Position numbers and translations under genes: made by a program. A stretch of 64,000 nt of DNA. It comes from Marinicella rhabdoformis (GTDB taxonomy: Bacteria; Pseudomonadota; Gammaproteobacteria; Xanthomonadales; Marinicellaceae). Every line of letters starts with the position of its first letter. Positions within the stretch are counted from its first letter, which is position 1. The stretch is from positions 469,914 through 533,913 of the forward strand of contig NZ_VTFS01000001.1 in the NCBI RefSeq assembly GCF_009671245.1, in the 5' to 3' direction. Of the stretch, positions 18,362 to 27,961 are shown one piece after another. The notes under the pieces were generated by a model, which searched no databases, was not told where the DNA came from, and worked only from the letters and a program-made list of their open reading frames with translations.

Positions 18362-21300
18362 TCAGTGTTGTCTTCTGACAACAACTAAACCCAACCCCAT
18401 CATCATCAACACCATCAACAACTGACCCCATACCGTGCTACTTGGAACCATGGCTGGCTCTGGCGGGAAGCCAACTGTTATGGTTAAATCAGTGGTGTCA
18501 GACTGCTGTCCAGTTTCATCAGAACCTGCTGTGGCGATATTGGTCAATTGGCCATTATCGACATCAGACTGTTGAATCACATAGGTACCAACCAAAGTAC
18601 AGGTACCACCCACAGGCACCAACAGACATGATGTTGAACCCGGTGTGATCATGTCATCATCAACAACCACATTGTTCAAGTCCACATTACCTGTATTGGT
18701 CGCCACAATGGTGAACGTCACGGTGTCACCTAATGTTACAACACCATTGCCATCTTCATCAGCGTTAGCAGTTAACGTTTTATCGATACTCAAATCAGGG
18801 TTAACACCAATAACTGTTACCACAACATCTGTTTCTGGAGAAGTTTCATCTGACTCACCTGTTCCAGTATTTTCCACTTGCCCATTGTTAACATCACTTT
18901 GTTGTACCACATATGTACCCACTAATTGACACTCAGCGCCAATAGCCAAAGTCAGACAACTGGTACTGCTTGGCGTAATCATTGGGTCAGATACAACCAC
19001 ATTATTTAACACAGTGTCACCGTTATTTGTTGCCGTAATGGTATATGTCAAAGTGTCATCCAATGTGACTGTCCCACTGCCATCTTCATCTGCATTGTTG
19101 GTCATCGACTTTTCAACTTCTAACGATGGGGCATTGACACCAGTAGTTTCATCGGTGTTGTTATCCGATGTATCTGGATCTGGTGTATCTGATGTTACAG
19201 AAACGTTATTGGTTAATGTGCCTGTGGCGTTGTTATTGACAGTTACTGCAACTGTGTATTGTGCAAAACCACCAGAAACAATGTCACCCAAACTACAGTT
19301 TGGCACACCATTTGGATCTTCAGTACAACCTGATGTTGAAACCAAAGTCACATCAGTTGGTAATGTTTCAGCAACCACCACATTGGTTGCAGTGGCAGGA
19401 CCGGCATTATCAACACGTATGGTATAGGTCAAAGCACCACCGGGATTAACCGGATCGACACTGTCAGTTTTTGTAATAGACAAGTTAGCCGCGTCACCAA
19501 TAATAGTGGTTTCATCGGTGTTGTTGTCTGAAGTGTCAGGATCTGGCGTATCTGATGTTACCGAAACATTATTGGTTAATATTCCTGAGGCGTTGTTATT
19601 GACTGTCACGGCAACGGTATAGGTTGCAAACCCACCTGATGCAATGTTACCCAAGCTACACGTTGGTACACCATTAGGATCTTCTGTACAACCTGATGTT
19701 GACACCAAAGTCACATCTGCTGGCAATGCTTCAGTAACAACCACATTATTGGCTGTACTTGGACCTGCATTATCAACTCGAATGGTGTACGTCAGCGCAT
19801 CACCCGGTGTCACAGGGTCGGCACTGTCAGTTTTAGTGATGGATAAATTTGCCGCATCATTCAGACCAGTTGTTTCGTCGGTGTTGTTATTTGACGTATC
19901 TGGATCGGTGGTATCTGAAGTTACAGACACATTATTGGTTAAAGTACCGGATGCGTTGTTATTAACATTGACAGCAACCGTATAAGTCGCAAATCCACCT
20001 GATGCAATGTCACCCAAACTACAAGTGGGCACGCCATTGGGATCTTCAGTACAGCCCACTGTTGACACAAAAGTCACACCAGCTGGCAATACTTCTGTCA
20101 CTACAACGTTGCTGGCCAATGAAGGACCCGCATTATCAACACGAATGGTGTAGGTCAAAGCATCACCCGGCGTCACAGGATCGGCACTGTCAGTTTTGGT
20201 GATAGACAAATCTGCTTCTTCATTGACACCCGTTGTTTCATCTGTGTTGTTATCCGAAGTATCTGGATCTGGCGTATCAGAAGTCACTGACACATTATTG
20301 GTCAATGTTCCAGTTGCATTGTTATTAACATTAACTGCAACGGTATAAGTCGCAAATCCACCTGATACAATGTTACCCAAGCTACATGTTGGTACACCAC
20401 TTGGATCTTCTGTACAACCTGATGTTGAAACCAGAGTCACATCAGCAGGCAATGATTCAGTGACCACCACATTATTGGCTGTATTGGGGCCAGCATTGTC
20501 AACACGAATGGTGTAGGTCAAAGCATCACCCGCTGTCACAGGATCGGCACTGTCTGTTTTGGTGATAGACAAGTTCGCCGCATCACCAACCACTGTTGTT
20601 TCATCTGTATTGTTATCCGAAGTATCAGGATCCAGCGTATCAGAAGTCACTGACACATTATTGGTCAAAGTACCAGAGGCGTTGTTATTCACATTAACTG
20701 CAACGGTATAAGTTGCAAACCCACCTGATGCAATGTTACCCAAGCTACACGTTGGTACACCATTAGGATCTTCAGTACAACCTGATGTTGACACCAAAGT
20801 CACACCAGCTGGCAATGCTTCAGTAACAACCACATTACTGGCTGTGGCAGGACCTGCATTATCAACACGAATGGTGTACGTCAGCGCATCACCCGGTGTC
20901 ACAGGATCAGCACTGTCAGTTTTGGTGATGGATAAATTTGCCGCATCATTAACACCTGTTGTTTCATCGGTGTTATTGTTTGACGTGTCAGGATCTGTGG
21001 TATCCGATGTCACCGATACATTATTTGTTAATGTACCCGATGCATTGTTATTGACATTGACAGCCACTGTATAAGTGGCAAACCCACCTGATGCAATGTT
21101 ACCCAAACTACAAGTAGGCACACCTGCAGGATCTTCTGTACAACCTGATGTTGATACAAAAGTCACGCCGGCAGGTAATGATTCAGTAACAACCACATTA
21201 CTGGCTGTGGCAGGACCCGCATTATCAACACGTATGGTGTAAGTCAATGCGCCACCTGGATTAACCGGATCAACACTGTCTGTTTTAGTGATGGATAAAT

Positions 21301-23605
21301 CGGCTTCGTCATTAATACCCGTTGTTTCATCGGTGTTGTTATCTGATGTGTCAGGATCTGGTGTATCTGATGTCACCGAAACATTATTGGTTAACGTTCC
21401 CGTTGCATTGTTATTAACATTGACAGCAACTGTATAAGTCGCAAACCCACCTGATGCAATGTTACCCAAACTACAGGTAGGAACACCTGCAGGATCTTCT
21501 GTACAACCTGATGTTGATACAAAAGTCACGCCTGCTGGTAATGATTCAGTGACCACCACATTATTGGCAGTGGCAGGACCGGCATTATCAACACGTATAG
21601 TGTAAGTCAATGCGCCACCTGGATTAACTGGATCGACACTGTCAGATTTGGTGATAGAAATGTTAGCCTGAGGATTTACAGTAGTAGTTTCATCTGTGTT
21701 GTTATCCGATGTATCAGGATCTGGCGTGTCTGAAGTCACAGAAACATTATTGGTTAACGTGCCTGTGGCATTGTTATTCACAGTCACGGCCACTGTATAA
21801 GTCGCAAAGCCTGTTGCTGGAATATCACCCAAACTACAAGTCGGTACACCATTAGGATCTTCAGCACAGCCTGATGTTGATACCAAAGTCACGCCAGCTG
21901 GCAATGATTCAGTAACAACCACATTACTGGCAGCAGCAGGACCTGCATTATCAACTCGAATGGTATAAGTCAATGCACCACCCGGATTAACTGGATCTAC
22001 ACTGTCCATTTTAGTGATGGCCAAATCAGCAGTTGCCACACAAATAGGCAAATCAGCTTCTGGAGAAGTCAGTTCGTCTGGCTGACCTACAGCTCCCATA
22101 GTTGCACCATTGGGAATAAACTCAGTCATTGCTGTAGATGCTGTAGTACCGTTCACACCACCTAATGCTGAAGTGGCAATTACACCACCAGATACCGAAA
22201 TGACGCCGCCACCGCCACCGCCACCAGGACCTTCATTTTCATCGCCAATAGTTAATTGATTACCACCAGCACCACCATTAGCACTGATACCAATACCTGA
22301 AAGTGTAGTTGACGCTATCACAACGGTACCACCCGCACCGGCGCCACCAGGTGCGTCATTATTACCACCACCTTGCGTGTCCTCTCCGTCTAACCCATTA
22401 GCAAGAATTGAACCTGCACCTGACACAGTTGCTGCCGTTATAAACACCAAACCTCCGCCAGCACCACCATTTGCGCCTTGATTGTTGTTACCGTCTCCAG
22501 CACCGCCGCCGCCGCCAAAGAACAGCCTACCAGCATCATCAAAAGGCAATGGCCTACCACCCATCCCCCCCCTTTCTCTTCGACTGTTTCCACCCCAATT
22601 AGTATCACCTGGCGGGACAGTTAATGCATTTTGATTACTTGAACCATAGGTATAACCACCTCGGCCACCACCAGAAGAAGTGGTTGCAGAGGTTAATGTA
22701 CCGTCTATATCCCATGCAGCTGTCCATGAGTTATCTGACAAATTTGGGTTTCCTTGGCCATTCCAATCTGCTATGTCACCGCCATTGGCTCCACCGCCAC
22801 CACCAGCGTTGTGACCATTTCCACCACCGCCACCATTGGCTGGTGCACCACGGCCATATCGCCCTCCATAAGCATCATATTCTGCTTGAAAACCCAGAAT
22901 ACCCTCTCCTTTTTCTGCACCATCTTCTTGGTTAATGTAATAGTATGATGGCCTATCAGCTCCTGAAGGGCTTGATGAATTTTCTAAAACACCACCTCTA
23001 AAACCTAAACCAGAAACATCTATTTGGCCAGCTAGATTTAATATACCTGCCACATCAATTGCCACAATACCACCAGTGCTGCCATTCCACGGAGCGGCAG
23101 AAACGACAGAACCACCGTTAATAGTCAGATCATTGAATTGAGGCATACGTATCAATTGAGTCTTTGTTAAGTCAAAAGAATAAATCAATTGATCTGCTGT
23201 ACACAAATTACCAAATTCTGCTAACGTGATGTCATTTCCCGATACGGACAGCACTTCGTGAACTTCATACCGACCCGCTGCATTCAAATTAAAAGCGCCG
23301 TAAGTAGGACTGGAGTCATTTGCCGTACTGTACGTAGCACCTTGTGCTTGGTACAACATCACTTTATCACCAGCTGACAAGTTGGCATCTGTATACAAGC
23401 CCTGAATGTCTGTCAGGGTGTTGATATTGTTTACAGTTACAATTACATTGGCACCGTTTTGGATATTGGTTACCGAATCGTAATAATTGACCACTGTATT
23501 AGCAGCAATTGTGTCATTTCCGTCTTTACCTTTTGCAGCGAATACTGATCCACTCAGTAACACAGCAAAAAATACAAACAACTTAAAGGGGGAAGTTTGG
23601 TTCAT
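18362..23605 (-). CDS. Giant surface protein with DUF11 repeats and IPTL-CTERM-like tail
   Basis: This 1747-residue exported protein has a signal peptide (about 1-23, ending SVFA). A region of about 500 residues follows with extreme Gly-rich stretches (for example GGGGGNGHNAGGGGG). Then come eight near-identical DUF11 repeats of 121 residues, each starting like SITKTDSVDPV and ending near SDNNTDETT. Two divergent DUF11-like repeats (LEVEKSMTNN, LSIDKTLTAN) follow. The C-terminus, VPSSTVWGQ plus a hydrophobic helix and VVVRRQH, matches the IPTL-CTERM sorting layout. Each standard repeat has a Cys pair (SGCTEDP, PTCSLG) that may form a disulfide. It is probably a cell-surface stalk or adhesin. 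A perfect CRP-type half-site pair lies 71 bp upstream of its start. Confidence 0.88.
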   Translation of the reverse strand: MNQTSPFKLFVFFAVLLSGSVFAAKGKDGNDTIAANTVVNYYDSVTNIQNGANVIVTVNNINTLTDIQGLYTDANLSAGDKVMLYQAQGATYSTANDSSPTYGAFNLNAAGRYEVHEVLSVSGNDITLAEFGNLCTADQLIYSFDLTKTQLIRMPQFNDLTINGGSVVSAAPWNGSTGGIVAIDVAGILNLAGQIDVSGLGFRGGVLENSSSPSGADRPSYYYINQEDGAEKGEGILGFQAEYDAYGGRYGRGAPANGGGGGNGHNAGGGGGANGGDIADWNGQGNPNLSDNSWTAAWDIDGTLTSATTSSGGGRGGYTYGSSNQNALTVPPGDTNWGGNSRRERGGMGGRPLPFDDAGRLFFGGGGGAGDGNNNQGANGGAGGGLVFITAATVSGAGSILANGLDGEDTQGGGNNDAPGGAGAGGTVVIASTTLSGIGISANGGAGGNQLTIGDENEGPGGGGGGGVISVSGGVIATSALGGVNGTTASTAMTEFIPNGATMGAVGQPDELTSPEADLPICVATADLAITKMDSVDPVNPGGALTYTIRVDNAGPAAASNVVVTESLPAGVTLVSTSGCAEDPNGVPTCSLGDIPATGFATYTVAVTVNNNATGTLTNNVSVTSDTPDPDTSDNNTDETTTVNPQANISITKSDSVDPVNPGGALTYTIRVDNAGPATANNVVVTESLPAGVTFVSTSGCTEDPAGVPTCSLGNIASGGFATYTVAVNVNNNATGTLTNNVSVTSDTPDPDTSDNNTDETTGINDEADLSITKTDSVDPVNPGGALTYTIRVDNAGPATASNVVVTESLPAGVTFVSTSGCTEDPAGVPTCSLGNIASGGFATYTVAVNVNNNASGTLTNNVSVTSDTTDPDTSNNNTDETTGVNDAANLSITKTDSADPVTPGDALTYTIRVDNAGPATASNVVVTEALPAGVTLVSTSGCTEDPNGVPTCSLGNIASGGFATYTVAVNVNNNASGTLTNNVSVTSDTLDPDTSDNNTDETTVVGDAANLSITKTDSADPVTAGDALTYTIRVDNAGPNTANNVVVTESLPADVTLVSTSGCTEDPSGVPTCSLGNIVSGGFATYTVAVNVNNNATGTLTNNVSVTSDTPDPDTSDNNTDETTGVNEEADLSITKTDSADPVTPGDALTYTIRVDNAGPSLASNVVVTEVLPAGVTFVSTVGCTEDPNGVPTCSLGDIASGGFATYTVAVNVNNNASGTLTNNVSVTSDTTDPDTSNNNTDETTGLNDAANLSITKTDSADPVTPGDALTYTIRVDNAGPSTANNVVVTEALPADVTLVSTSGCTEDPNGVPTCSLGNIASGGFATYTVAVTVNNNASGILTNNVSVTSDTPDPDTSDNNTDETTIIGDAANLSITKTDSVDPVNPGGALTYTIRVDNAGPATATNVVVAETLPTDVTLVSTSGCTEDPNGVPNCSLGDIVSGGFAQYTVAVTVNNNATGTLTNNVSVTSDTPDPDTSDNNTDETTGVNAPSLEVEKSMTNNADEDGSGTVTLDDTLTYTITATNNGDTVLNNVVVSDPMITPSSTSCLTLAIGAECQLVGTYVVQQSDVNNGQVENTGTGESDETSPETDVVVTVIGVNPDLSIDKTLTANADEDGNGVVTLGDTVTFTIVATNTGNVDLNNVVVDDDMITPGSTSCLLVPVGGTCTLVGTYVIQQSDVDNGQLTNIATAGSDETGQQSDTTDLTITVGFPPEPAMVPSSTVWGQLLMVLMMMGLGLVVVRRQH
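19131..22030 (-). repeat. Eight tandem 363-bp coding repeats
   Basis: The segment encoding the DUF11 units repeats with a period of exactly 363 bp. For example the GGATCTTC landmark recurs at 19314, 19677, 20040 and 20403. Units are highly similar at the DNA level, more so than protein conservation would require, which implies recent duplication or gene conversion. Copy number may vary between strains or be miscounted in short-read assemblies. Confidence 0.92.
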
Positions 23606-23675
23606 AGCACTCTCAAAATATTAATTTAATGGTTCACGCTGCCTATTAAGGCAATGGACAGGATATCACAAAATA

Positions 23676-23691
23676 TGTGACAGCCATCACA
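23676..23691. promoter_or_regulatory. CRP/Clp-type binding site
   Basis: TGTGA-CAGCCA-TCACA is a perfect match to the core CRP palindrome (TGTGA-N6-TCACA) with AAA on the left flank. It lies 71 bp upstream of the DUF11 start codon and about 185 bp upstream of thrB, so cAMP-CRP control of the surface protein is the simplest reading. Whether this organism has CRP or a Clp-like homologue is not shown here. Confidence 0.6.
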
Positions 23692-23832
23692 CTTGTTGAC
23701 CTTCAAAAAAGAAAAAAACCTCCTGTCTCATTGATATTTAAGTTATTAACCACGTCACTTGGGAGAATGAGAGTTTTAAAAAAGTTTACATTTCAGACCA
23801 ACATTTAACTTCTATTTATTTCTCATGAAAAA

Positions 23833-23849
23833 AGTGACACAGTGTGTCA
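23833..23849. promoter_or_regulatory. Perfect inverted repeat upstream of thrB
   Basis: GTGACAC-AGT-GTGTCAC is a 7-bp perfect inverted repeat about 27 bp before the chosen thrB start. It may be an operator or a small hairpin in the thrB leader. Its 9-bp GTGA-to-TCAC spacing does not fit CRP. The binding factor is unknown. Confidence 0.4.
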
Positions 23850-23875
23850 CAATATTAATTTTTTTAAGCGTGCGC

Positions 23876-24871
23876 ATGTCAAATCAAGACCAAAATATCA
23901 TTCAATCATTCGCGCCCATAACCATAGGCAACTTCTCTGTTGGCTTTGATGTTCTTGGTCTGGCGGTACGACCCATTGACGGTGAGCCTTTAGGAGATGT
24001 TGTATCTATATATGAAACTGAAGACTTCAGTTTTGAAGTAACAGGAAAACATGCAGCAGATGTACCCAATGATGAAAACAATTTAGCCTGCCTGGCCTTC
24101 AAACGGGTCAAAGCAGCGCACGATAAATTACATGAAGCCAAAGCACCGATACATTTAGAATTAATCAAAAATTTGCCTGTTGGTAGTGGATTGGGCTCAA
24201 GTGGTGCCACCATCGTAGCAGCCTTATTGGCAGCCAACCATTATTTTGATGACATGCTGAGCTTAAAGGAATTATTGGTTTTGGCAGCAGAATTAGAAGC
24301 CGTTTATACTGGATCGCCTTGTATGGATAATGTGGCACCCTGTTTAACAGGCGGCTTCCAATTGATGACGCAATCAGAGGAATTACCAATTATTCCTGTG
24401 CCTTTTCCACAACACTGGAAAATGGTATTGTTCTACAACGGCTCAGAAGTTTTAACTGAGTCTGCACGTGCCATTCTGCCAAAACATGTACCCTTAGAAA
24501 CCGCCATTAACCACGCCAAAAATTTAGCGGTATTCATTCAAGCATTAAACCTTGGTGCTGATGACTTAGCTGCAGAACACTTATATGACTTATTGGCAGC
24601 ACCACACCGTGAAGCTTTACTCCCTCACTTCAGTTTATTTCGCGATTATGCCCGCTCACAAGGCGCTTTAGCCACTGGCATTTCTGGCTCTGGCCCCACT
24701 GTTTTTGCTGTTTGTAAAGACCAAGATGCTGCCGAACTCATTGCCCAATATGCAGAAAACCGCATCATCAATGAATCGGGGTTTGCCTTGATATGTGAAA
24801 TAGATGAATTAGGTGCCCATTTACAAGGTATGGATGACGAAATGGAGCAAGAAAACAGCCACCTAGATTAG
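23876..24871 (+). CDS. thrB: Homoserine kinase
   Basis: This GHMP kinase phosphorylates homoserine to O-phosphohomoserine for threonine synthesis. The ATP-binding LPVGSGLGSSGATIVAALL is visible, as are the N-terminal APITIGNFSVGFDVLG and the C-terminal ATGISGSGPTVFAV. I chose the ATG at 23876 (331 residues) because homoserine kinases begin just before the first beta strand. The upstream ATG at 23825 would add a hydrophobic, non-homologous leader and would place a perfect inverted repeat inside the coding region. Neither start has a strong ribosome site. thrA and thrC are not adjacent, so the threonine genes are dispersed. Confidence 0.93.
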   Translation: MSNQDQNIIQSFAPITIGNFSVGFDVLGLAVRPIDGEPLGDVVSIYETEDFSFEVTGKHAADVPNDENNLACLAFKRVKAAHDKLHEAKAPIHLELIKNLPVGSGLGSSGATIVAALLAANHYFDDMLSLKELLVLAAELEAVYTGSPCMDNVAPCLTGGFQLMTQSEELPIIPVPFPQHWKMVLFYNGSEVLTESARAILPKHVPLETAINHAKNLAVFIQALNLGADDLAAEHLYDLLAAPHREALLPHFSLFRDYARSQGALATGISGSGPTVFAVCKDQDAAELIAQYAENRIINESGFALICEIDELGAHLQGMDDEMEQENSHLD

Positions 24872-24927
24872 TTCTTCTTACTTCTCTTCACATGACCTAT
24901 GGGACAAGCAATGAATCAAACATTTCT

Positions 24928-24935
24928 GCTATAAT
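24928..24935 (+). promoter_or_regulatory. Extended -10 promoter of the SPFH gene
   Basis: CTGCTATAATCC contains the extended -10 form TGnTATAAT with no good -35 box. It is followed by the ribosome site AGAGGAGA (about 24953-24960) and the ATG at 24967. Similar GCTATAAT boxes precede other genes in this window. Confidence 0.6.
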
Positions 24936-24966
24936 CCTTTTTCATTAAAGTTAGAGGAGAAACTCA

Positions 24967-25857
24967 ATGAGTCAAAAAATACCATATACTGTCATTATTC
25001 CCGTAGCCATTGTATTCTTGGTTCTGGCTGTCGGTTCACGTTTCTGGGTTTCAGTACCCGCAGGTCATGTTGCTGTCGGCACTTTGTTCGGTGCGGTACA
25101 AAGTGATGCTTATGGTGAAGGTTTAAATATACCTGTCAATCCATTATTAAAATTCCATAAATTTGATATCCGGGAAAAGACCCACAAAGAGCAAGCACAA
25201 GTCCCGTCTCAAGATCAACTACAAACAAGGATAGATGTCTCTGTTCAATACCGTTTGAATGGCGCCATGGCATCTAACATTTTGAAGGAAACTGGTTCAA
25301 TAGACAACATGCTAGAAGTACAACTTAAACCCAAACTGCGTTCTCTGTTGCGTGAGCAGGGTAAATCTATCAAACGAGCTGAAGACTTTTTCTTAGAAGA
25401 AACCCAAGAAAAACTACAAGCAGACTTAACCGGTGGCTTAGCAGAATACCTGGAGCCAAAAGGCATTTTAGTGTCTGCCGTTTTAATTCGAGATATTTCA
25501 TTGCCACCCTTTATTACCAAAGCGATTGAAGCCAAAAAAGAACGTGAGCAGGAAGTGGAAAAACAAAAAGCCGAATTAGAGCGTTATAAAACGGAGCAAC
25601 AACAGTTGATTGCCATGGCAGAAGCCCAGCGCAAAGCAGCCGAAGAGGAAGCACAACAACGTCGACTTTTGGCCGATGCCCAGGCTTACGAGATTGAAAA
25701 AATCAACACCGCCATTGGCAGTAACCCAAATTACGTCAAACTGCAGTCTCTTGAAGCTTTGAAAGCCATCTCAAAAGACCCTGCATCTAAAATTTATTTC
25801 ATCGACAGCAATTCACCTCAACCGCTGCCCTTGATGCACTTATCTGACAAACAATAA
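24967..25857 (+). CDS. SPFH/Band-7 (prohibitin-like) membrane protein
   Basis: This 296-residue protein is anchored by one N-terminal membrane helix (about 8-28, VIIPVAIVFLVLAVGSRFW). The Band-7 domain (about 30-190, VPAGHVAVGTLFG to LPPFITKAIEAKKER) is followed by a charged coiled coil (about 190-240, rich in Glu, Gln, Ala and Lys). Such proteins form large cage-like assemblies at the inner membrane and often modulate proteases such as FtsH. It has its own promoter and is followed after 60 bp by two bacterial-PH-domain genes, a possible membrane-organisation module. Closest naming would be prohibitin-like; the partner protease is not in the window. Confidence 0.9.
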   Translation: MSQKIPYTVIIPVAIVFLVLAVGSRFWVSVPAGHVAVGTLFGAVQSDAYGEGLNIPVNPLLKFHKFDIREKTHKEQAQVPSQDQLQTRIDVSVQYRLNGAMASNILKETGSIDNMLEVQLKPKLRSLLREQGKSIKRAEDFFLEETQEKLQADLTGGLAEYLEPKGILVSAVLIRDISLPPFITKAIEAKKEREQEVEKQKAELERYKTEQQQLIAMAEAQRKAAEEEAQQRRLLADAQAYEIEKINTAIGSNPNYVKLQSLEALKAISKDPASKIYFIDSNSPQPLPLMHLSDKQ

Positions 25858-25917
25858 ACCAACTTTACCAGTGTGGCCTGCCTGTCACTTAAGCAGGTCA
25901 CCCTCAAAGAGCACTAA

Positions 25918-26394
25918 ATGAAAACTTTCTCTTTCAGACCTTTGGCTGATGCCTATTTGCCGATGATTTTAATCATCAATTGGATTTGGACAGCGATCAC
26001 TTTAATACCCGCCTTTATTTTGACTTATTTTGCTGCAGATTTTGATTGGTATCATGCTGTCATCATTTCACTGTCAATTTGGGTACTGGTTGGCATACTG
26101 TTTCATGCTTATAGCCGTGCTTACATCAAACGTTATCAATATGGGCTAACTGAAGAAGGCTTGATGATTAATCGCGGTGTTTTTTGGCGTCAAATGATTT
26201 GCTTGCCGCGCAACCGCGTTCAACACATTGACATCACCACAGGCCCTTTTGAACGAAGGCGTGGGCTATCGAAGTTGATAGTTCACACAGCAGGCACCCG
26301 TGATGCCTCAGTAACACTACATGGGTTAACTGCTGAGGATGCGGCTGACTTACGTCATGAATTGATTGTTACCAATCAAGGCGACAGTGTATGA
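25918..26394 (+). CDS. Bacterial PH-domain (bPH2/DUF304) membrane protein, short
   Basis: This 158-residue protein has two N-terminal membrane helices (about 17-40 and 48-66) and a bPH2 domain (about 70-150) with the signature LPRNRVQHIDITTGPFERR. It resembles the YdbS half of the YdbS-YdbT pair. Its stop overlaps the start of the longer PH protein (ATGA), so the two are coupled and probably form a complex. In Bacillus the pair influences tolerance to some bacteriocins; a role here is unproven. Confidence 0.87.
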   Translation: MKTFSFRPLADAYLPMILIINWIWTAITLIPAFILTYFAADFDWYHAVIISLSIWVLVGILFHAYSRAYIKRYQYGLTEEGLMINRGVFWRQMICLPRNRVQHIDITTGPFERRRGLSKLIVHTAGTRDASVTLHGLTAEDAADLRHELIVTNQGDSV

Positions 26395-27902
26395 GCGACC
26401 ATTTTGAACCAAAAACTGAGGCCATCAGCTTACACCCCTCCTCACCGCTTTTTATTTTTTTTGAAGCAGTTAAAAAACTGATTGTACCCTTGGTTGCCAG
26501 TTACTATTTAGGCGGCACCCATTACAGCGGAGAATGGGTGTTTTATGGGATTGCAGCATTGGCCTCAATTGGAACCATTGCCCAATATTGGTTTTACCAC
26601 TATTGGTTAGAAGAGGACCGCATAGTCGTTAAAAGTGGTATTTTATTCAAGTCTCTCAGGCAAGTTCCCTACGATCGCATACAAAACGTCAACATTGAAA
26701 AAAATCCACTTCACAACATCTTTAAAGTAGCGACCTTACAAATCGAATCTGCTTCGGGCAGCAAACCGGAGGCCATCATTCGTGTCATCAACCGCCAACA
26801 AGTGGAAGATATCCAGCACGCCATCAAGCACGCTGGAAACAACTTACAAAAAGAACATACACATCAACAAGATGATGACGTTCCACCAGCTAAAGAAGCC
26901 ACTCTTGAGACTGAACCACTCCTGCAAATGTCATCAGGTGACGTGACACGTTATGGCAGCATCCACTGGCAAGCTTTGATCCCATTGGCTGCTGTTTTTG
27001 GCTTTGCCATGCAAAGTGAACAATTACAACACCAATTCGCTAATTTTTTACTGGGACTGGTCATGCAGATCAAAACCATGACCATGATTGAAAGTAAGGT
27101 TATCAATTATGCTGTTTTTGGCGTTATTACACTGTTTGCAGTCTGGTTGGTATCCATCATCATGGCCCACCTCAAACTCCATGGGTTCACTTTACGAGAA
27201 GAAAACAAAAAACTACATGCAGAAATGGGCTTACTGACTCGCCTTACTGCGAACATTCCGATTAAACGCATTCAACTGATAAGAATCAAAAATTCTATAT
27301 TGCATCAGTTGATTAAACGCCAAAGTATCAGCATGGAGACAGCAGGGGGCGTAACCGCACAAACGGGCATGGTCATGCGCTGGATTGCACCCATGATTAA
27401 ACCCAATGAAGTTAATCCATTGATTCAAACCATAGAGCCACACATCAACATGGCAGACCTCGAGTGGCAAAGCCTTTCTGCACGAGCATGGATTCGCTTA
27501 CTGAAAAAAATCAGTGCTTTTTTAACCGTTCTGATAGCCTTACTTTCTGTGGTTTGGACGACTCAAGCGGCCTTTGCATTATTGAGTTTTCCGCTTTGGC
27601 TTTGGTATGCCAAGGCATGGACGAAAAAAGCACGTTTCGCGCACAATGATCATTTGATAGCCTTTCGCAGTGGCATTTTATTTCATACCATCAGTGTAGT
27701 AAAGATCAATAAAATTCAAACCATACACCTGTCTGAATCTCCTTTTGATCGCCGCAACAACCACGGCAAGTTGTGGATAGATACAGCCGGTTCTAACATC
27801 GCTTTACACAGCATCCATATCCCCTATTTAGAAAAACCAGTTTTGATTGCCTTGCACAAAAAACTCAACCAACAAGTCAGTGATTCACGATTTGTTTGGT
27901 AA
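26391..27902 (+). CDS. Bacterial PH-domain membrane protein, long (YdbT-like)
   Basis: This 503-residue protein carries repeated bPH2 domains separated by pairs of membrane helices. The first domain has QVPYDRIQNVNIEKNPLHNIF (about 96-116), the second has IPIKRIQLIRIKNSILHQLI (about 290-310), and a third has VVKINKIQTIHLSESPFDRR (about 432-451). A polar linker with DDDVPPAKE (about 160-170) lies after the first. Membrane pairs occur near 28-65, 190-265 and 365-400. It starts within the stop codon of the short PH protein. The architecture matches YdbT-like proteins; the biochemical function is unknown. Confidence 0.87.
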   Translation: MSDHFEPKTEAISLHPSSPLFIFFEAVKKLIVPLVASYYLGGTHYSGEWVFYGIAALASIGTIAQYWFYHYWLEEDRIVVKSGILFKSLRQVPYDRIQNVNIEKNPLHNIFKVATLQIESASGSKPEAIIRVINRQQVEDIQHAIKHAGNNLQKEHTHQQDDDVPPAKEATLETEPLLQMSSGDVTRYGSIHWQALIPLAAVFGFAMQSEQLQHQFANFLLGLVMQIKTMTMIESKVINYAVFGVITLFAVWLVSIIMAHLKLHGFTLREENKKLHAEMGLLTRLTANIPIKRIQLIRIKNSILHQLIKRQSISMETAGGVTAQTGMVMRWIAPMIKPNEVNPLIQTIEPHINMADLEWQSLSARAWIRLLKKISAFLTVLIALLSVVWTTQAAFALLSFPLWLWYAKAWTKKARFAHNDHLIAFRSGILFHTISVVKINKIQTIHLSESPFDRRNNHGKLWIDTAGSNIALHSIHIPYLEKPVLIALHKKLNQQVSDSRFVW

Positions 27903-27961
27903 TGCTTGCGATACCATTATTTAGATGATAGTCTAAATAGTAGTAATCAACGAGTAATCAT

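Noticed and set aside
19014-21074. Several open + strand frames of about 110-137 codons opposite the DUF11 gene
   Set aside because: They recur with the same 363-bp period as the repeats and encode mirror-image low-complexity sequence, so they are antisense shadows.
19131-22030. CRISPR-like array
   Set aside because: The repeats are long coding units without unique spacers; no cas genes are present.
23825-23875. Upstream start of thrB giving a hydrophobic leader
   Set aside because: Homoserine kinase is cytoplasmic, the leader is not conserved in type, and it contains a perfect inverted repeat.
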